64,000 nucleotides of DNA from Kitasatospora viridis (GTDB lineage Bacteria > Actinomycetota > Actinomycetes > Streptomycetales > Streptomycetaceae): NCBI RefSeq assembly GCF_007829815.1, contig NZ_VIWT01000001.1, positions 2,813,501 through 2,877,500 of the forward strand, given 5' to 3'. The notes under the pieces were generated by a model that was not told where the DNA came from, did no database searches, and saw only the letters and a program-made list of their open reading frames with translations. Shown here piece by piece: positions 28,567 to 36,341 of the stretch. Position 1 is the first letter of the stretch. Every line of letters starts with the position of its first letter. Both the position numbers and the translations under genes were made by a program.

Positions 28567-30054
28567 ATGTTGATCGGCATCATCGCGGCGGCCGTCGCCG
28601 CCGTCATCGTCCTGATCGTTCTCTTCAAGCTCTGCTGGCGGGTCGCCGAGCCGAACGAGGCACTGATCATCTCCGGGTCCAGGCACCGCACCGAGGGGGT
28701 CGGTGAGGGCCTGGGCTTCCGCGTCGTCACCGGTCGCGGAACCCTGGTGACCCCGGGCATCCAGGCCGTCCGCAAGCTCTCGCTGGACCTCAACGAGGCC
28801 GACCTGGACGTCGAGTGCGTGACCTCGCAGGGGATCCCGCTGCAGGTCAAGGGCGTGGTGATCTTCAAGGTCGGGGACGACACGGTCTCCATCGCGAACG
28901 CCGCCCGCCGGTTCCTGGACCAGCAGAAGTTCATGGGCCAGCGGGTGCACAACGTCTTCGCCGGTCATCTGCGCTCGATCGTCGGCGGTCTGACGGTCGA
29001 GGAGATGATCCGCGACCGCGAGCGGCTGACCGGCGAGACCCGGGCCGCCTCCGGCTCCGAGATGGAGAAGCTCGGCCTGATCATCGACTCGCTGCAGATC
29101 CAGGAGATCCTGGACCCGACCGGCTACATCAAGAACCTGGCCGCCCCGCACGCCGCCGCCGTCCAGCGCGACGCCCGCATCGCGGCCGCCGCGGCCGACC
29201 GGGAGGCCACCGAGGCCGAGCAGGAGTCCTTCGCCCGCAAGGCCGAGGCGACCCGCAACTCCGGCATCCAGCAGGCCGGTTACCAGGCCGAGATGGACAC
29301 CGCCGCGGCCCGCGCGCTGCAGGCCGGCCCGCTCGCCGAGGCCGCCGCCCGGCAGGAGGTCGTGGTCCAGGAGACCAAGGTCGCCGAGCTGGAGGGTCTG
29401 CGCAAGGAGCAGCAGCTGCAGGCCGAGGTGCGCAAGCCGGCCGACGCCCGCGCCTACGAGACCCGCACCAAGGCCGACGCCGACCGCGACGCCCGGATCT
29501 CGGCCGCCCAGGCGCAGGCCAAGGAGACCGAGCTGAAGGCCGCGGCCGAGGCCAACCGGGTCAAGATCGCGGCGGTCGCCGAGGCCGAGGCCACCAAGGC
29601 CCGCGGTCTGGCCAGCGCCGAGGCCACCCGGGCGACCGGTCAGGCCGAGGCCGCGTCGGCCGAGGCGAAGGGTCTGGCGGCGGCCGAGGCGGCCCGCGCG
29701 CTGGGTCTGGCCGAGGCCGAGGCGATCAAGGCCCGGGCCGCGGCGCTGGCCGAGAACCAGGAGGCCGTGGTCGCCCAGCAGCTCGCCGAGAACTGGCCGG
29801 AGATCGTCCGGGCCGGCGCCGACGCCTTCGGCAACGTCGAGCACATGGTGCTGCTGAACGGCGCCGAGGGCATGGGCGAGATGTTCGCCAAGGCCCTCAC
29901 CATGGGCGGCACCGGCCTCGGCCTGGCCCGCCAGCTGCTCGGCTCGATGGCTCCCGGCACCGGCACCGCTGCCGGCTCCGCGGAGCCGGTGCCGGCCGCG
30001 CCCGCGAAGCCGACCGCCCAGTCGATCCCGGTCCAGTCGGACCCGACCGACTGA
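28567..30054 (+). CDS. Flotillin-like SPFH-domain protein
   Basis: A 495-residue protein. One N-terminal hairpin/helix (IGIIAAAVAAVIVLIVLFKL) anchors it, residues 35-200 form the SPFH domain (EPNEALIISGSRHRTEG, VTSQGIPLQVKGVVIFKVG), and residues 200-400 are a long Ala/Glu/Lys coiled coil. The C-terminus is Pro/Ala-rich. Flotillins scaffold membrane microdomains. AAGGGGG lies upstream of the ATG. It probably works with the NfeD-like protein before it. Confidence 0.93.
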   Translation: MLIGIIAAAVAAVIVLIVLFKLCWRVAEPNEALIISGSRHRTEGVGEGLGFRVVTGRGTLVTPGIQAVRKLSLDLNEADLDVECVTSQGIPLQVKGVVIFKVGDDTVSIANAARRFLDQQKFMGQRVHNVFAGHLRSIVGGLTVEEMIRDRERLTGETRAASGSEMEKLGLIIDSLQIQEILDPTGYIKNLAAPHAAAVQRDARIAAAAADREATEAEQESFARKAEATRNSGIQQAGYQAEMDTAAARALQAGPLAEAAARQEVVVQETKVAELEGLRKEQQLQAEVRKPADARAYETRTKADADRDARISAAQAQAKETELKAAAEANRVKIAAVAEAEATKARGLASAEATRATGQAEAASAEAKGLAAAEAARALGLAEAEAIKARAAALAENQEAVVAQQLAENWPEIVRAGADAFGNVEHMVLLNGAEGMGEMFAKALTMGGTGLGLARQLLGSMAPGTGTAAGSAEPVPAAPAKPTAQSIPVQSDPTD

Positions 30055-30073
30055 CGCTCCGCCGAGCAGCACT

Positions 30074-30105
30074 CAGGCCGGCCCCCGTACGCGGGGACCG
30101 GCCTG
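30074..30105. terminator. Terminator between convergent genes
   Basis: Arms CAGGCCGG-c-CCCCG and CGGGG-a-CCGGCCTG pair over 13 bp with one mismatch and a short loop. It lies between the flotillin stop (30054) and the stop of the minus-strand gene at 30114. Confidence 0.65.
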
Positions 30106-30113
30106 ACGCACAC

Positions 30114-31094
30114 TCAGCGCCGGTTGGCGGCGGCCAGCGCGGCGAACGCCGCCTTCGGCCGCCACCCGCCCTCCGGCAGCATCGCCACCACCCCGTAGGA
30201 GCCGAGGTCGATGTCGTGCTCCGGGTCCTCGGGCCGGTGCACCGCGTCGAAGGCGGCGAAGGTGAACCAGAACGCCGAGTCCACCCCGGCCCGTTCGAAG
30301 ACCGCCAGCAGCTCCTCCAGGTAGCGCACCTGCTCCTGCTCGTCCCGCACCACCGGCTCGGTCACCCGGGCCGGCTCCGCCTCGCTGTCCACGACCGCCC
30401 AGCCCATCCCGCCCCGGGCCCCGGCACCCTGGTAGGCGCAGCAGCCGAACTCGGTGACGGCGACCGGCAGCTCGGCGGCGAACGCGCGCTCCAGCAGCCG
30501 CTCGTAGTGGTCGGCGTTGTGCGCGTCCCGGTAGGCGTCCACACCGACCAGGTCGAAGCCGCTCCAGTCGAGCTGCTCCCAGACCCCGGAGGCGTAGCTC
30601 ACCCGGCCGCCGAACTCGGCCCGCACCTTCGGCAGCAGCCGGGCGAAGAAGGCGTCCAGCCGCCGGCCGGCGTCGGCCAGCGGGGTGCGGTCCGGGGCGA
30701 TCAGTGCGGCCAGCCGCGGGCCGAAGCCGTCGCCGGGGATGAACCCGTCGGCGAAGAGGGTCAGTTCGCAGCCGAGCAGCAGCACCACCTCGGCCCCGGC
30801 GCGCCGGATCCGCTCGGCCCGCCGCGCGCAGTCCAGCAGCAGCGGCACCAGGTCGGCCTCCCCGAGGTTGCACGGGAACGGTGCGAACCAGACCTCCAGG
30901 CCCTGCTCGGCGGCCGCCTCGGCGGCCAGTTCGAGCCGCTCGGGCAGCGCCCCGGAGATCCGCACCGCGGTGCAGTGCAGCTCCTCGGCGATCACCCGCA
31001 TCTCCTCGCGCACCTCGGCCGGTTCGAACCGGCTCCGGGAGAGGTCGCCCATCGGTGCGAACCCCGTGTCGTAGTTGATCCCCTTGCCCCGCAC
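30114..31094 (-). CDS. TIM-barrel-like protein of unknown function
   Basis: A 326-residue soluble protein starting RGKGINYDTGFAPMGDLSRS, with blocks LEVWFAPFPCNLGE, RVSYASGVWEQLDW, FDLVGVDAYRDAHN and PVAVTEFGCCAYQGA. The strand order and the two Glu-bearing strands (ELTLF and TEFGC) look like a glycoside-hydrolase clan A barrel, but I cannot assign a family; related Streptomyces proteins have been labelled abortive-infection proteins without proof. GTG at 31092-31094 has GGGGAG eight bases upstream; a GTG at 31103 overlaps the upstream stop. It follows the membrane-protein gene. Confidence 0.75.
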   Translation of the reverse strand: MRGKGINYDTGFAPMGDLSRSRFEPAEVREEMRVIAEELHCTAVRISGALPERLELAAEAAAEQGLEVWFAPFPCNLGEADLVPLLLDCARRAERIRRAGAEVVLLLGCELTLFADGFIPGDGFGPRLAALIAPDRTPLADAGRRLDAFFARLLPKVRAEFGGRVSYASGVWEQLDWSGFDLVGVDAYRDAHNADHYERLLERAFAAELPVAVTEFGCCAYQGAGARGGMGWAVVDSEAEPARVTEPVVRDEQEQVRYLEELLAVFERAGVDSAFWFTFAAFDAVHRPEDPEHDIDLGSYGVVAMLPEGGWRPKAAFAALAAANRR

Positions 31095-31099
31095 CGCAC

Positions 31100-31846
31100 T
31101 CACTCCCCGTTCTTCGTGTACTCGGCGATCAGCTGCTTCATCCGCTGGGTGGACGGCCCGGTGACCATGGAGGCCAGCCAGATCGCGCCGATCAGCAGGA
31201 CGGTCGGCAGCCAGGCCATGGTGGCCAGCGGCAGGGTGTAGGCGCCGACCACCCGGGCGGCGCACTCCAGCACCAGGGCCAGGCCCCAGACCAGCGAGAA
31301 GACCCGCTCGGCCCGGCGGAAGGCGGCGGAACCGGCCGCGGCGAGCCCGGCCGATCCGTGGCCCAGCGCCTCGAAGGCGGCCTCGCGGGCCGCGTCCCCC
31401 TTGGTCAGGAAGGGCCGCAGGCCCACGCTCATCATCGGCCGGCCGCGCAGCACCGAGAGCAGGATGCCGATCCCGATCGAGCTGCTGACCAGGCCGTCCT
31501 TGGCGATCATCAGCCGCGGGTCGCCGGTGATGAAGGTGGTGAGCAGGCCCACCACGTTGACCCCGAGGATCAGCGCGGCGAAGGCGTTCACCTTGCCGGA
31601 GCGCAGCAGCCCGTAGATCGTGCGGACGGCCGGGATCACGCTGGAGACGATCAGCGCGGGCACCAGGCCGACCCCGAAGCCGCGCGCCGCGTAGTAGGCG
31701 GCCAGCGGCAGTGCGACGTCCACGACCAGCGGCAGCAGCGCCTCGACCAACGGGTTGCGCGCCTTGACCGCCGCGGCCGGCTCGGCCTGCTCGGCCTGCT
31801 GGGTCTGCTGGGCTTGCTGGACCGGCAGTTCGGTGGTGCTCATCAT
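31100..31846 (-). CDS. VC0807-like polytopic membrane protein
   Basis: A 248-residue protein with a Gln/Glu/Ala-rich cytoplasmic N-terminus (about 30 residues) and five to six helices (ALLPLVVDVALPLAAYYAAR, KVNAFAALILGVNVVGLLTT, RLMIAKDGLVSSSIGIGILL). It belongs to the VC0807 family and is a paralogue in type of the protein at 4794-5489. Two adjacent ATGs can start it; AAGGGA is upstream. It is coupled to the barrel protein downstream. Function unknown. Confidence 0.82.
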   Translation of the reverse strand: MMSTTELPVQQAQQTQQAEQAEPAAAVKARNPLVEALLPLVVDVALPLAAYYAARGFGVGLVPALIVSSVIPAVRTIYGLLRSGKVNAFAALILGVNVVGLLTTFITGDPRLMIAKDGLVSSSIGIGILLSVLRGRPMMSVGLRPFLTKGDAAREAAFEALGHGSAGLAAAGSAAFRRAERVFSLVWGLALVLECAARVVGAYTLPLATMAWLPTVLLIGAIWLASMVTGPSTQRMKQLIAEYTKNGE

Positions 31847-31933
31847 CCTGATCCCTTCCCCGTCCTCCCTGACGAGATCAAGATTCCCAGCTGGGCTGAT
31901 CCACCGTCAGTGCCCTGCGTCCGGGGCTCCGCA

Positions 31934-31960
31934 TGACAGCTGTCACCCCGCACGGGTGAC
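31934..31960. promoter_or_regulatory. Overlapping palindromes upstream of the VC0807-like gene
   Basis: TGACAGCTGTCA (31934-31945) is a perfect 12-bp palindrome, and it shares bases with an inverted repeat GTCACCC / GGGTGAC (31942-31960). They lie about 90-115 bp upstream of the start at 31846 and beyond the terminator of the next gene. Likely operator. Confidence 0.45.
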
Positions 31961-31971
31961 GGGAACGCCGA

Positions 31972-32000
31972 GCGCCCGCCCCCCGAGTGGGGGCGGGCGC
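31972..32000 (-). terminator. Hairpin terminator after the DUF5326-like gene
   Basis: Perfect 12-bp stem (GCGCCCGCCCCC / GGGGGCGGGCGC) with a five-base loop, 26 bp after the stop. Confidence 0.8.
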
Positions 32001-32025
32001 CTGGGCGGATGGGTGCGGGCCGGGG

Positions 32026-32226
32026 TCAGCCCTTGGCCGCCTTCTTCACCAGCACCACCACCGCGGCGGCGATGCCGACCACGACCAGGATCTTGACCCC
32101 GAACCAGACCAGCGCGCTGACCACGCTGAAGATCGCCCCGATGATGTTGAACGCGATCACCAGCAGGATGATCGGGACGACGATGTTGCGCACCCAGCCG
32201 GGCAGCGACTTCCAGATCTCAGCCAT
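32026..32226 (-). CDS. Small membrane protein (DUF5326-like)
   Basis: A 66-residue protein: an amphipathic start (AEIWKSLPGWVRNIV), two membrane helices (VVPIILLVIAFNIIGAIFSV and FGVKILVVVGIAAAVVVLV) and a Lys-rich end. The pattern matches the DUF5326 family of Streptomyces. ATG at 32224-32226 has GAGG eight bases upstream; longer in-frame starts are not coding. Function unknown. Confidence 0.78.
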   Translation of the reverse strand: MAEIWKSLPGWVRNIVVPIILLVIAFNIIGAIFSVVSALVWFGVKILVVVGIAAAVVVLVKKAAKG

Positions 32227-32383
32227 CTCCGTTACCTCTTCTTCCGTTCGGGTCGGCCTTGCGGTGCCGCACCCTGTCCGCTTCCGGTACTTCGATCGTA
32301 GGAGGGCGGGGGAGCGGAAACGAGCGGATCCGCCCCGGAGAGAACCCGGATAAAGCCCTGAGGGACCCTCCTCGGGTTGGCCC

Positions 32384-33058
32384 TCAGACCGGCCAGCGCT
32401 CACCGCGCCAGGCGGCGTCCCAGAACATCCACTCGTACCGCGTGGTGGTGGTGAAGTGCTGGTGCACGCGCCGCCGTTCCGCCTCCGAGAGCTGTTCGCC
32501 GAGCCGGTCGGTGAGCGCCAGCACCCGGCGCACCACGGACTGGAAGGCCTCGTCGCCGTAGGTGGCGATCCAGCGGGCGTAGAGCGGGTCGGGGGACGAC
32601 TTGGCCAGCAGCTCCTCGCCGACCCTGGCGTAGATCCAGTAGCAGGGCAGCACGGCGGCCACCGCCTCGGCGAACGAGCCGCCGTAGCAAGTGGCCAGCA
32701 GGTAGCTGGTGTAGGCGCGGGTGGTGGGCAGCACCGGCTCGGCCGCCGCCTGTTCGGCGCTCTCGCCGAAGGCGTCCAGGAACTCGGCGTGCATGCCCTG
32801 CTCGGCGGCGAGCGCGCCGATCGCGTCGTCCGCGAAGGCCCGCACCTCGGCCTCGCCGGGGGCCTTGGCGGCGCACACGGCCAGCGCCCGGGCGTAGTCG
32901 CGCAGGTAGTGCGAGTCCTGCACCACGAAGTGCCGGAAGGCCTGCCGGGGCAGGGTGCCGTCGGTCAGGCCGGCCAGGAACGGGTGCGCGAGGATCTCGG
33001 CGTAGACCGGCTCGACGGCCGCCCACAGCTCCTCGGTCAGCGTCTGCGTCTGCGTCAT
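32384..33058 (-). CDS. tenA: TenA/thiaminase II family protein
   Basis: A 224-residue all-helical TenA protein. Visible are ILAHPFLAGLTDGTLPRQAFRHFVVQDSHYLRDYARAL, the Cys-containing ATCYGGSF, and PCYWIYARVGEEL with the YxxY-type active-site tyrosines and the final WMFWDAAW. TenA hydrolyses aminopyrimidine breakdown products so that thiamine can be salvaged. ATG at 33056-33058 is used rather than the one six codons upstream. It lies 4.5 kb from thiC and has no visible THI element. Confidence 0.9.
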   Translation of the reverse strand: MTQTQTLTEELWAAVEPVYAEILAHPFLAGLTDGTLPRQAFRHFVVQDSHYLRDYARALAVCAAKAPGEAEVRAFADDAIGALAAEQGMHAEFLDAFGESAEQAAAEPVLPTTRAYTSYLLATCYGGSFAEAVAAVLPCYWIYARVGEELLAKSSPDPLYARWIATYGDEAFQSVVRRVLALTDRLGEQLSEAERRRVHQHFTTTTRYEWMFWDAAWRGERWPV

Positions 33059-33120
33059 GCGTTCGACCTTAGCCAACCCGGTGTTCGGCCCGGATCAGCT
33101 CTCCGACAGGGGAGACGGCC

Positions 33121-33438
33121 TCAGCTCTCCGGCGGGGAGAACACCACCAGCACCCGCAGTTCCTCGGTGATGTGGTGGAACCGGTGCGGCACCCCGGCCG
33201 GCACGAAGACCACGCTGCCCCGGCCGACCGTGGTGGTCTCCTCGCCCACGGTCAGGTAGGCCCGGCCGCTCACCACCTGGTAGAGCTCGTCCTGCTGGTG
33301 CGCGGTCTGGGTGTCGGTCTCGCCGGGCGCCAGTGCGTAGAGCCCAACCGACATGCTGCGTTCACGCAGGAACCGCAGGTAGGCGCCCTCCTCGGCCGCC
33401 CGCTCGGCATCCAGCTGGTCCAGTCGGAAAACCTTCAT
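33121..33438 (-). CDS. Cupin-domain protein
   Basis: A 105-residue single cupin. Motif 1 reads HQQDELYQVVSGRAYLTVGEE and motif 2 GSVVFVPAGVPHRFH, giving a probable metal site from His, Glu and His. It resembles small mannose-6-phosphate-isomerase-like cupins. ATG at 33436-33438 is divergent from the holin-like gene at 33514. Substrate unknown. Confidence 0.88.
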   Translation of the reverse strand: MKVFRLDQLDAERAAEEGAYLRFLRERSMSVGLYALAPGETDTQTAHQQDELYQVVSGRAYLTVGEETTTVGRGSVVFVPAGVPHRFHHITEELRVLVVFSPPES

Positions 33439-33513
33439 CGCCGCGCCCCACTCCCAAAGGTTCGTGCCTCGGATGCTTCCGCCGACCGCCCGAGCCTGCC
33501 ACCATGCACAGGC

Positions 33514-33891
33514 ATGAAGCACTTCGTTCTGAAGACCCTGATCAACGCCGCGGCAATCTGGGTGGCCGCCTGGCTGGTCAAGGGGATCACGCTGTCCCGT
33601 GGTTCCTTCGGCAAGCAGGCCCTGACCGTGGTGGCGGTCGCACTGATCTTCGGGGTGGTGAACTGGCTGATCAAGCCGCTGGTGAAGTTCTTCTCCTTCC
33701 CGCTGTTCATCCTGACCCTGGGGCTGATCACCTTCGTGATCAACGCGCTGATGCTGTGGCTGACCTCGTTCGCCTCGGACCGGCTGAAGCTGGACTTCCA
33801 CGTCGAGGGGTTCCTGCCGGCGCTCTTCGGCTCGCTGATCATCAGCCTGGTGGCCTGGGGCCTGCACCTGGCGATCGACGACAAGGACTGA
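33514..33891 (+). CDS. Phage-holin-superfamily IV-like membrane protein
   Basis: A 125-residue protein with four helices (LINAAAIWVAAWLV, ALTVVAVALIFGVVNWLI, FFSFPLFILTLGLITFVINA, ALFGSLIISLVAWGLHLAI). The KPLVKFFSFPLFILTLGLI block is typical of the YvlD/holin superfamily IV, which are host membrane proteins rather than prophage lysis genes. No phage genes are nearby. The ATG at 33514 is the first in this frame after the divergent promoter. Confidence 0.88.
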   Translation: MKHFVLKTLINAAAIWVAAWLVKGITLSRGSFGKQALTVVAVALIFGVVNWLIKPLVKFFSFPLFILTLGLITFVINALMLWLTSFASDRLKLDFHVEGFLPALFGSLIISLVAWGLHLAIDDKD

Positions 33892-33907
33892 CCGACCGTT
33901 GGACCGC

Positions 33908-33941
33908 ACGGCCCGTCCCCGGACTTCCGGGGGCGGGCCGT
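33908..33941. terminator. Bidirectional terminator between convergent genes
   Basis: 15-bp stem (ACGGCCCGTCCCCGG / CCGGGGGCGGGCCGT, one G-T pair) with a four-base loop, between the holin-like stop (33891) and the ssgA stop (33952). Confidence 0.85.
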
Positions 33942-33951
33942 TCGCGCGTGC

Positions 33952-34371
33952 TCAGCCGGCGTTCTCGCAGCCCCGGCTGAGGATGTCGGCGAGCTCGGCC
34001 TCCAGCGAGCCGGCGGCCAGCTCCGCGCCCATCGGCACCAGCCGGTCGGCCCGGTTGAGGAAGGCGACCAGCGGGGCGGCGGTGCAGCGCAGCAGCGCGT
34101 CGCCCTCCGGCGAGCGGAGCAGCAGGCAGACCTCGCCGTCCCCGGTCGGGTGGATGTGCACGTCGCCCTCGCCGCTCGGCGCGCTCACCCCGTCCAGCAG
34201 CAGCTCCCGGCCGAACACCCAGGTCACCGGGGCGTCCCCGGGCAGGTGGAAGGTCAGCCGGACCGCGTAGGGGTCGGCCGCGTCGTACTCAAGGTCCGCC
34301 ACGAGCCGGAAGGACAGCTCGGCGGACACCACCAGGCTCATCACCACGTGTCCCTGGACTGTGCTCTGCAT
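33952..34371 (-). CDS. ssgA: SsgA sporulation-specific cell division activator
   Basis: A 139-residue SsgA-like protein. YDAADPYAVRLTFHLPGDAP followed by VTWVFGRELLLDG and SGEGDVHI, and the end AAPLVAFLNRADRLVP with a final ENAG, are SsgA rather than SsgB features. SsgA controls the sites of septum and germ-tube formation and activates sporulation division. ATG at 34369-34371 fits the longer SsgA N-terminus; ATG at residue 11 is an alternative. The ssgR regulator gene is directly upstream, as in model Streptomyces. A 25-bp inverted repeat precedes it. Confidence 0.93.
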   Translation of the reverse strand: MQSTVQGHVVMSLVVSAELSFRLVADLEYDAADPYAVRLTFHLPGDAPVTWVFGRELLLDGVSAPSGEGDVHIHPTGDGEVCLLLRSPEGDALLRCTAAPLVAFLNRADRLVPMGAELAAGSLEAELADILSRGCENAG

Positions 34372-34510
34372 GCGCCAGTACCTCTCGTTCCGCCCGGCTG
34401 GTCCGCACCTGGTGGCGGCCTGGTGCCGGGCATGCCGTTCGCTTCGTCTGCTGTGCCGGTGCGTCGCCGTGCGCGCGGTCGCCTGGTCCGCCGCGCCGGC
34501 TGACACCATC

Positions 34511-34535
34511 GTCCACGTATGGGTGAGACGTGGAC
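34511..34535. promoter_or_regulatory. Inverted repeat in the ssgA promoter, candidate SsgR site
   Basis: GTCCACGT and ACGTGGAC form a perfect 8-bp inverted repeat with nine bases between, 140-164 bp upstream of the ssgA ATG and 14 bp after the ssgR stop. SsgR is the known activator of ssgA; that this is its site is inference. Confidence 0.5.
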
Positions 34536-34548
34536 AAGCCGTGCTTTT

Positions 34549-35343
34549 TCAAATGGTGAACGAGGCGCCGAAGGTTCCCGCCAGGCCGTTGATGCTGGTC
34601 AGCAGGGTGTCGGCGGTTCGGGCCAGTCGGCCCTCCTGCTCGATCGGCAAAGAGATGGCAATGGTCCCGACGGTCGCTCCGCAGGCCAGCGGGACGGCCG
34701 CGCAGACCGTCCCGACCGCGTACTCCTGGTGCTCGAAGACCGGCCCGGGCGCGGGTGCGGCGAACCGGCGCAGCAGCACAGACGCCTCGGTCGTGGTGGC
34801 GGCGGTGAGCTCGACCGGGCGGTGCCGGGCCAGGTGGTCCCGGCGCTGCTCCCCGGTGAGCTGGCCCAGCAGGCACTTGCCGATCGCGTGGGCGTGCGCG
34901 GTCGCCCTGAAGTCGGCCCACTCGGCCACGGCCGGGCGGCGCTCGGAGGCGGCGACCTCGACCAGCTCGACCTCGCCCTCCCGGTAGACCGCGAAGTAGA
35001 CGGCCGCGTCCAGCTCGTCGCGCAGCTCGGCCAGCGCGGCCCGGAGCCGGCGGCGGGCCCGCTGCCGGTCCTCGGCCCGGCTGATCCCGGCCACCGAGGC
35101 GCCGTAGTAGAACCGGCCGTCGGCGCGCCGCAGGTAGCCCTCGTGGGTCAGGGTGCGCAGCAGGTGGTAGGTGGTGCCGAGCGGGAGGTCGGCGGCCCGG
35201 GCCAGTTGTTTCGCGGTGGCGCCCTGGAGGAAACCGCCGACCGCCTCCAGCAGTCGCAGCGCGCGCTGCACCGAGCCGATCAGGGTGGGGCCGGAGCCGG
35301 GGGGCCGGGTACCGATCGAACTCGCGGTGTGCCGCACGGCCAC
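34549..35343 (-). CDS. ssgR: IclR-family activator of ssgA
   Basis: A 264-residue IclR-type regulator. The winged helix spans SVQRALRLLEAVGG to GTTYHLLRTLTHEGYLRRADG; the effector domain contains HAIGKCLLGQL and CAAVPLACGATVGTIAISLP. The GTG at 35341-35343 has GGGGG six bases upstream and gives the N-terminus VAVRHTASS expected of SsgR. Synteny with ssgA directly downstream supports the name. The 364 bp upstream are AT-richer than average and may bind developmental regulators. Confidence 0.9.
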   Translation of the reverse strand: MAVRHTASSIGTRPPGSGPTLIGSVQRALRLLEAVGGFLQGATAKQLARAADLPLGTTYHLLRTLTHEGYLRRADGRFYYGASVAGISRAEDRQRARRRLRAALAELRDELDAAVYFAVYREGEVELVEVAASERRPAVAEWADFRATAHAHAIGKCLLGQLTGEQRRDHLARHRPVELTAATTTEASVLLRRFAAPAPGPVFEHQEYAVGTVCAAVPLACGATVGTIAISLPIEQEGRLARTADTLLTSINGLAGTFGASFTI

Positions 35344-35707
35344 GCTCAGCCCCCAACCCCGGTCTTGATGGTCCGTAAGCCAATCGGAAGAGTTTGATCC
35401 GCTTCGTCCGGCCCGGCTCATTGCAGCACAGCGCTCCGGCGGTCGCAATCACGTGTAAGTCACCCTTAACTGCCGAAATCGCTCTGAACTTCCGCAAGAT
35501 GGTCCAGACCAGGCCATTGGCCCGAGGGAAAACCCCAGCTCGGCGCCGTGCCGGCGACGGAGCCGGTCGGCGGACCGCACCCCGCACGACGCCCTCCCCC
35601 ACCGGCACACGTGTCGGAATCCGCCATTCCTGTTCGTCCGTTTGTACGAGTTTCGGCCACCTCGGGGTGCGGGATGCTCCCGCACAACGCTCCTGGAGGT
35701 GAGCACG
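35344..35707. other. Intergenic region upstream of ssgR and the Nudix gene
   Basis: No convincing gene in these 364 bp. The part next to ssgR (35370-35520) is AT-richer than average and includes the palindrome CACGTG; this is where an ssgR promoter should lie. GGAGG at 35695-35699 serves the Nudix gene. A 102-codon plus-strand frame here has a basic, unstructured product and is not considered real. Confidence 0.5.
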
Positions 35708-36328
35708 GTGGCGGTGCGCACGGCTGACGCTGGAACGGCTGCTGGTGGACCGAGTGCTGGTGGAACGGCCGGCCGGCCGAGGGCCGGGGCGGCTCCCGGG
35801 GCGGTCACGCCCCACCCGCGACCGGTGGTCAAGCGGACGGCGCGGGCGATCCTGCTGGACTTCCCGACCGACGACCCGGTCCACGGCCCCGCCTCACTGG
35901 TCGTCATCAAGCGCACCAGGCCCGGCTGCAACCCGTACTGGATCACGCCCGGCGGCGGCGTCGAGCCCGAGGACCGCAGCGTCACCGACGCCCTGCACCG
36001 CGAGGTGGACGAGGAGCTCGGCGGCAAGGTGGTGGACGTGGTGCCCGCCTTCGTGGACACCGTCGCCCACTCGCACCACGAGGACGGCACCCTCGCCCAC
36101 CCGCACGGGGTCAAGGTGCAGCACTTCTTCGTCTGCCGGCTGGCCGGCATGGACCCGGCCCGGCGGCACGGGCCCGAGGTGGACGAGCCGCGCGGCGAGT
36201 ACGAGATCGTCCGGCTGCCGTTCACCCGGGAGGGCGTCACCGCGGTCAACCTGGTCCCACCCTCCCTCCGTGCCTACCTGGCCGCCAACATCGAGGGCGT
36301 CCGGGCCCTGCTCGCCACCGACCTCTGA
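35708..36328 (+). CDS. Nudix-domain protein
   Basis: A 206-residue protein. About 40 disordered residues precede the Nudix fold (ARAILLDFPTDDP, NPYWITPGGGVEPED, LHREVDEELGGKV). The Nudix box carries REVDEELG but its upstream spacing has one extra residue, so metal binding may differ. GTG at 35708 has GGAGG eight bases upstream; GTGs at 35699 and 35714 are less well placed. Substrate unknown. Confidence 0.82.
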   Translation: MAVRTADAGTAAGGPSAGGTAGRPRAGAAPGAVTPHPRPVVKRTARAILLDFPTDDPVHGPASLVVIKRTRPGCNPYWITPGGGVEPEDRSVTDALHREVDEELGGKVVDVVPAFVDTVAHSHHEDGTLAHPHGVKVQHFFVCRLAGMDPARRHGPEVDEPRGEYEIVRLPFTREGVTAVNLVPPSLRAYLAANIEGVRALLATDL

Positions 36329-36341
36329 CCCGTCGTCAGGC

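Noticed and set aside
28144..30072. 642-codon minus-strand frame antisense to the flotillin gene
   Set aside because: Product is Gly/Leu/Arg low complexity; the flotillin coiled coil on the other strand explains it.
33514..33891. Prophage remnant suggested by a holin-like protein
   Set aside because: The holin superfamily IV is widespread as a host membrane protein and no other phage gene, integrase or att site was seen.
35394..35702. 102-codon frame upstream of the Nudix gene
   Set aside because: Basic, unstructured product with no SD; the region looks like promoter sequence.
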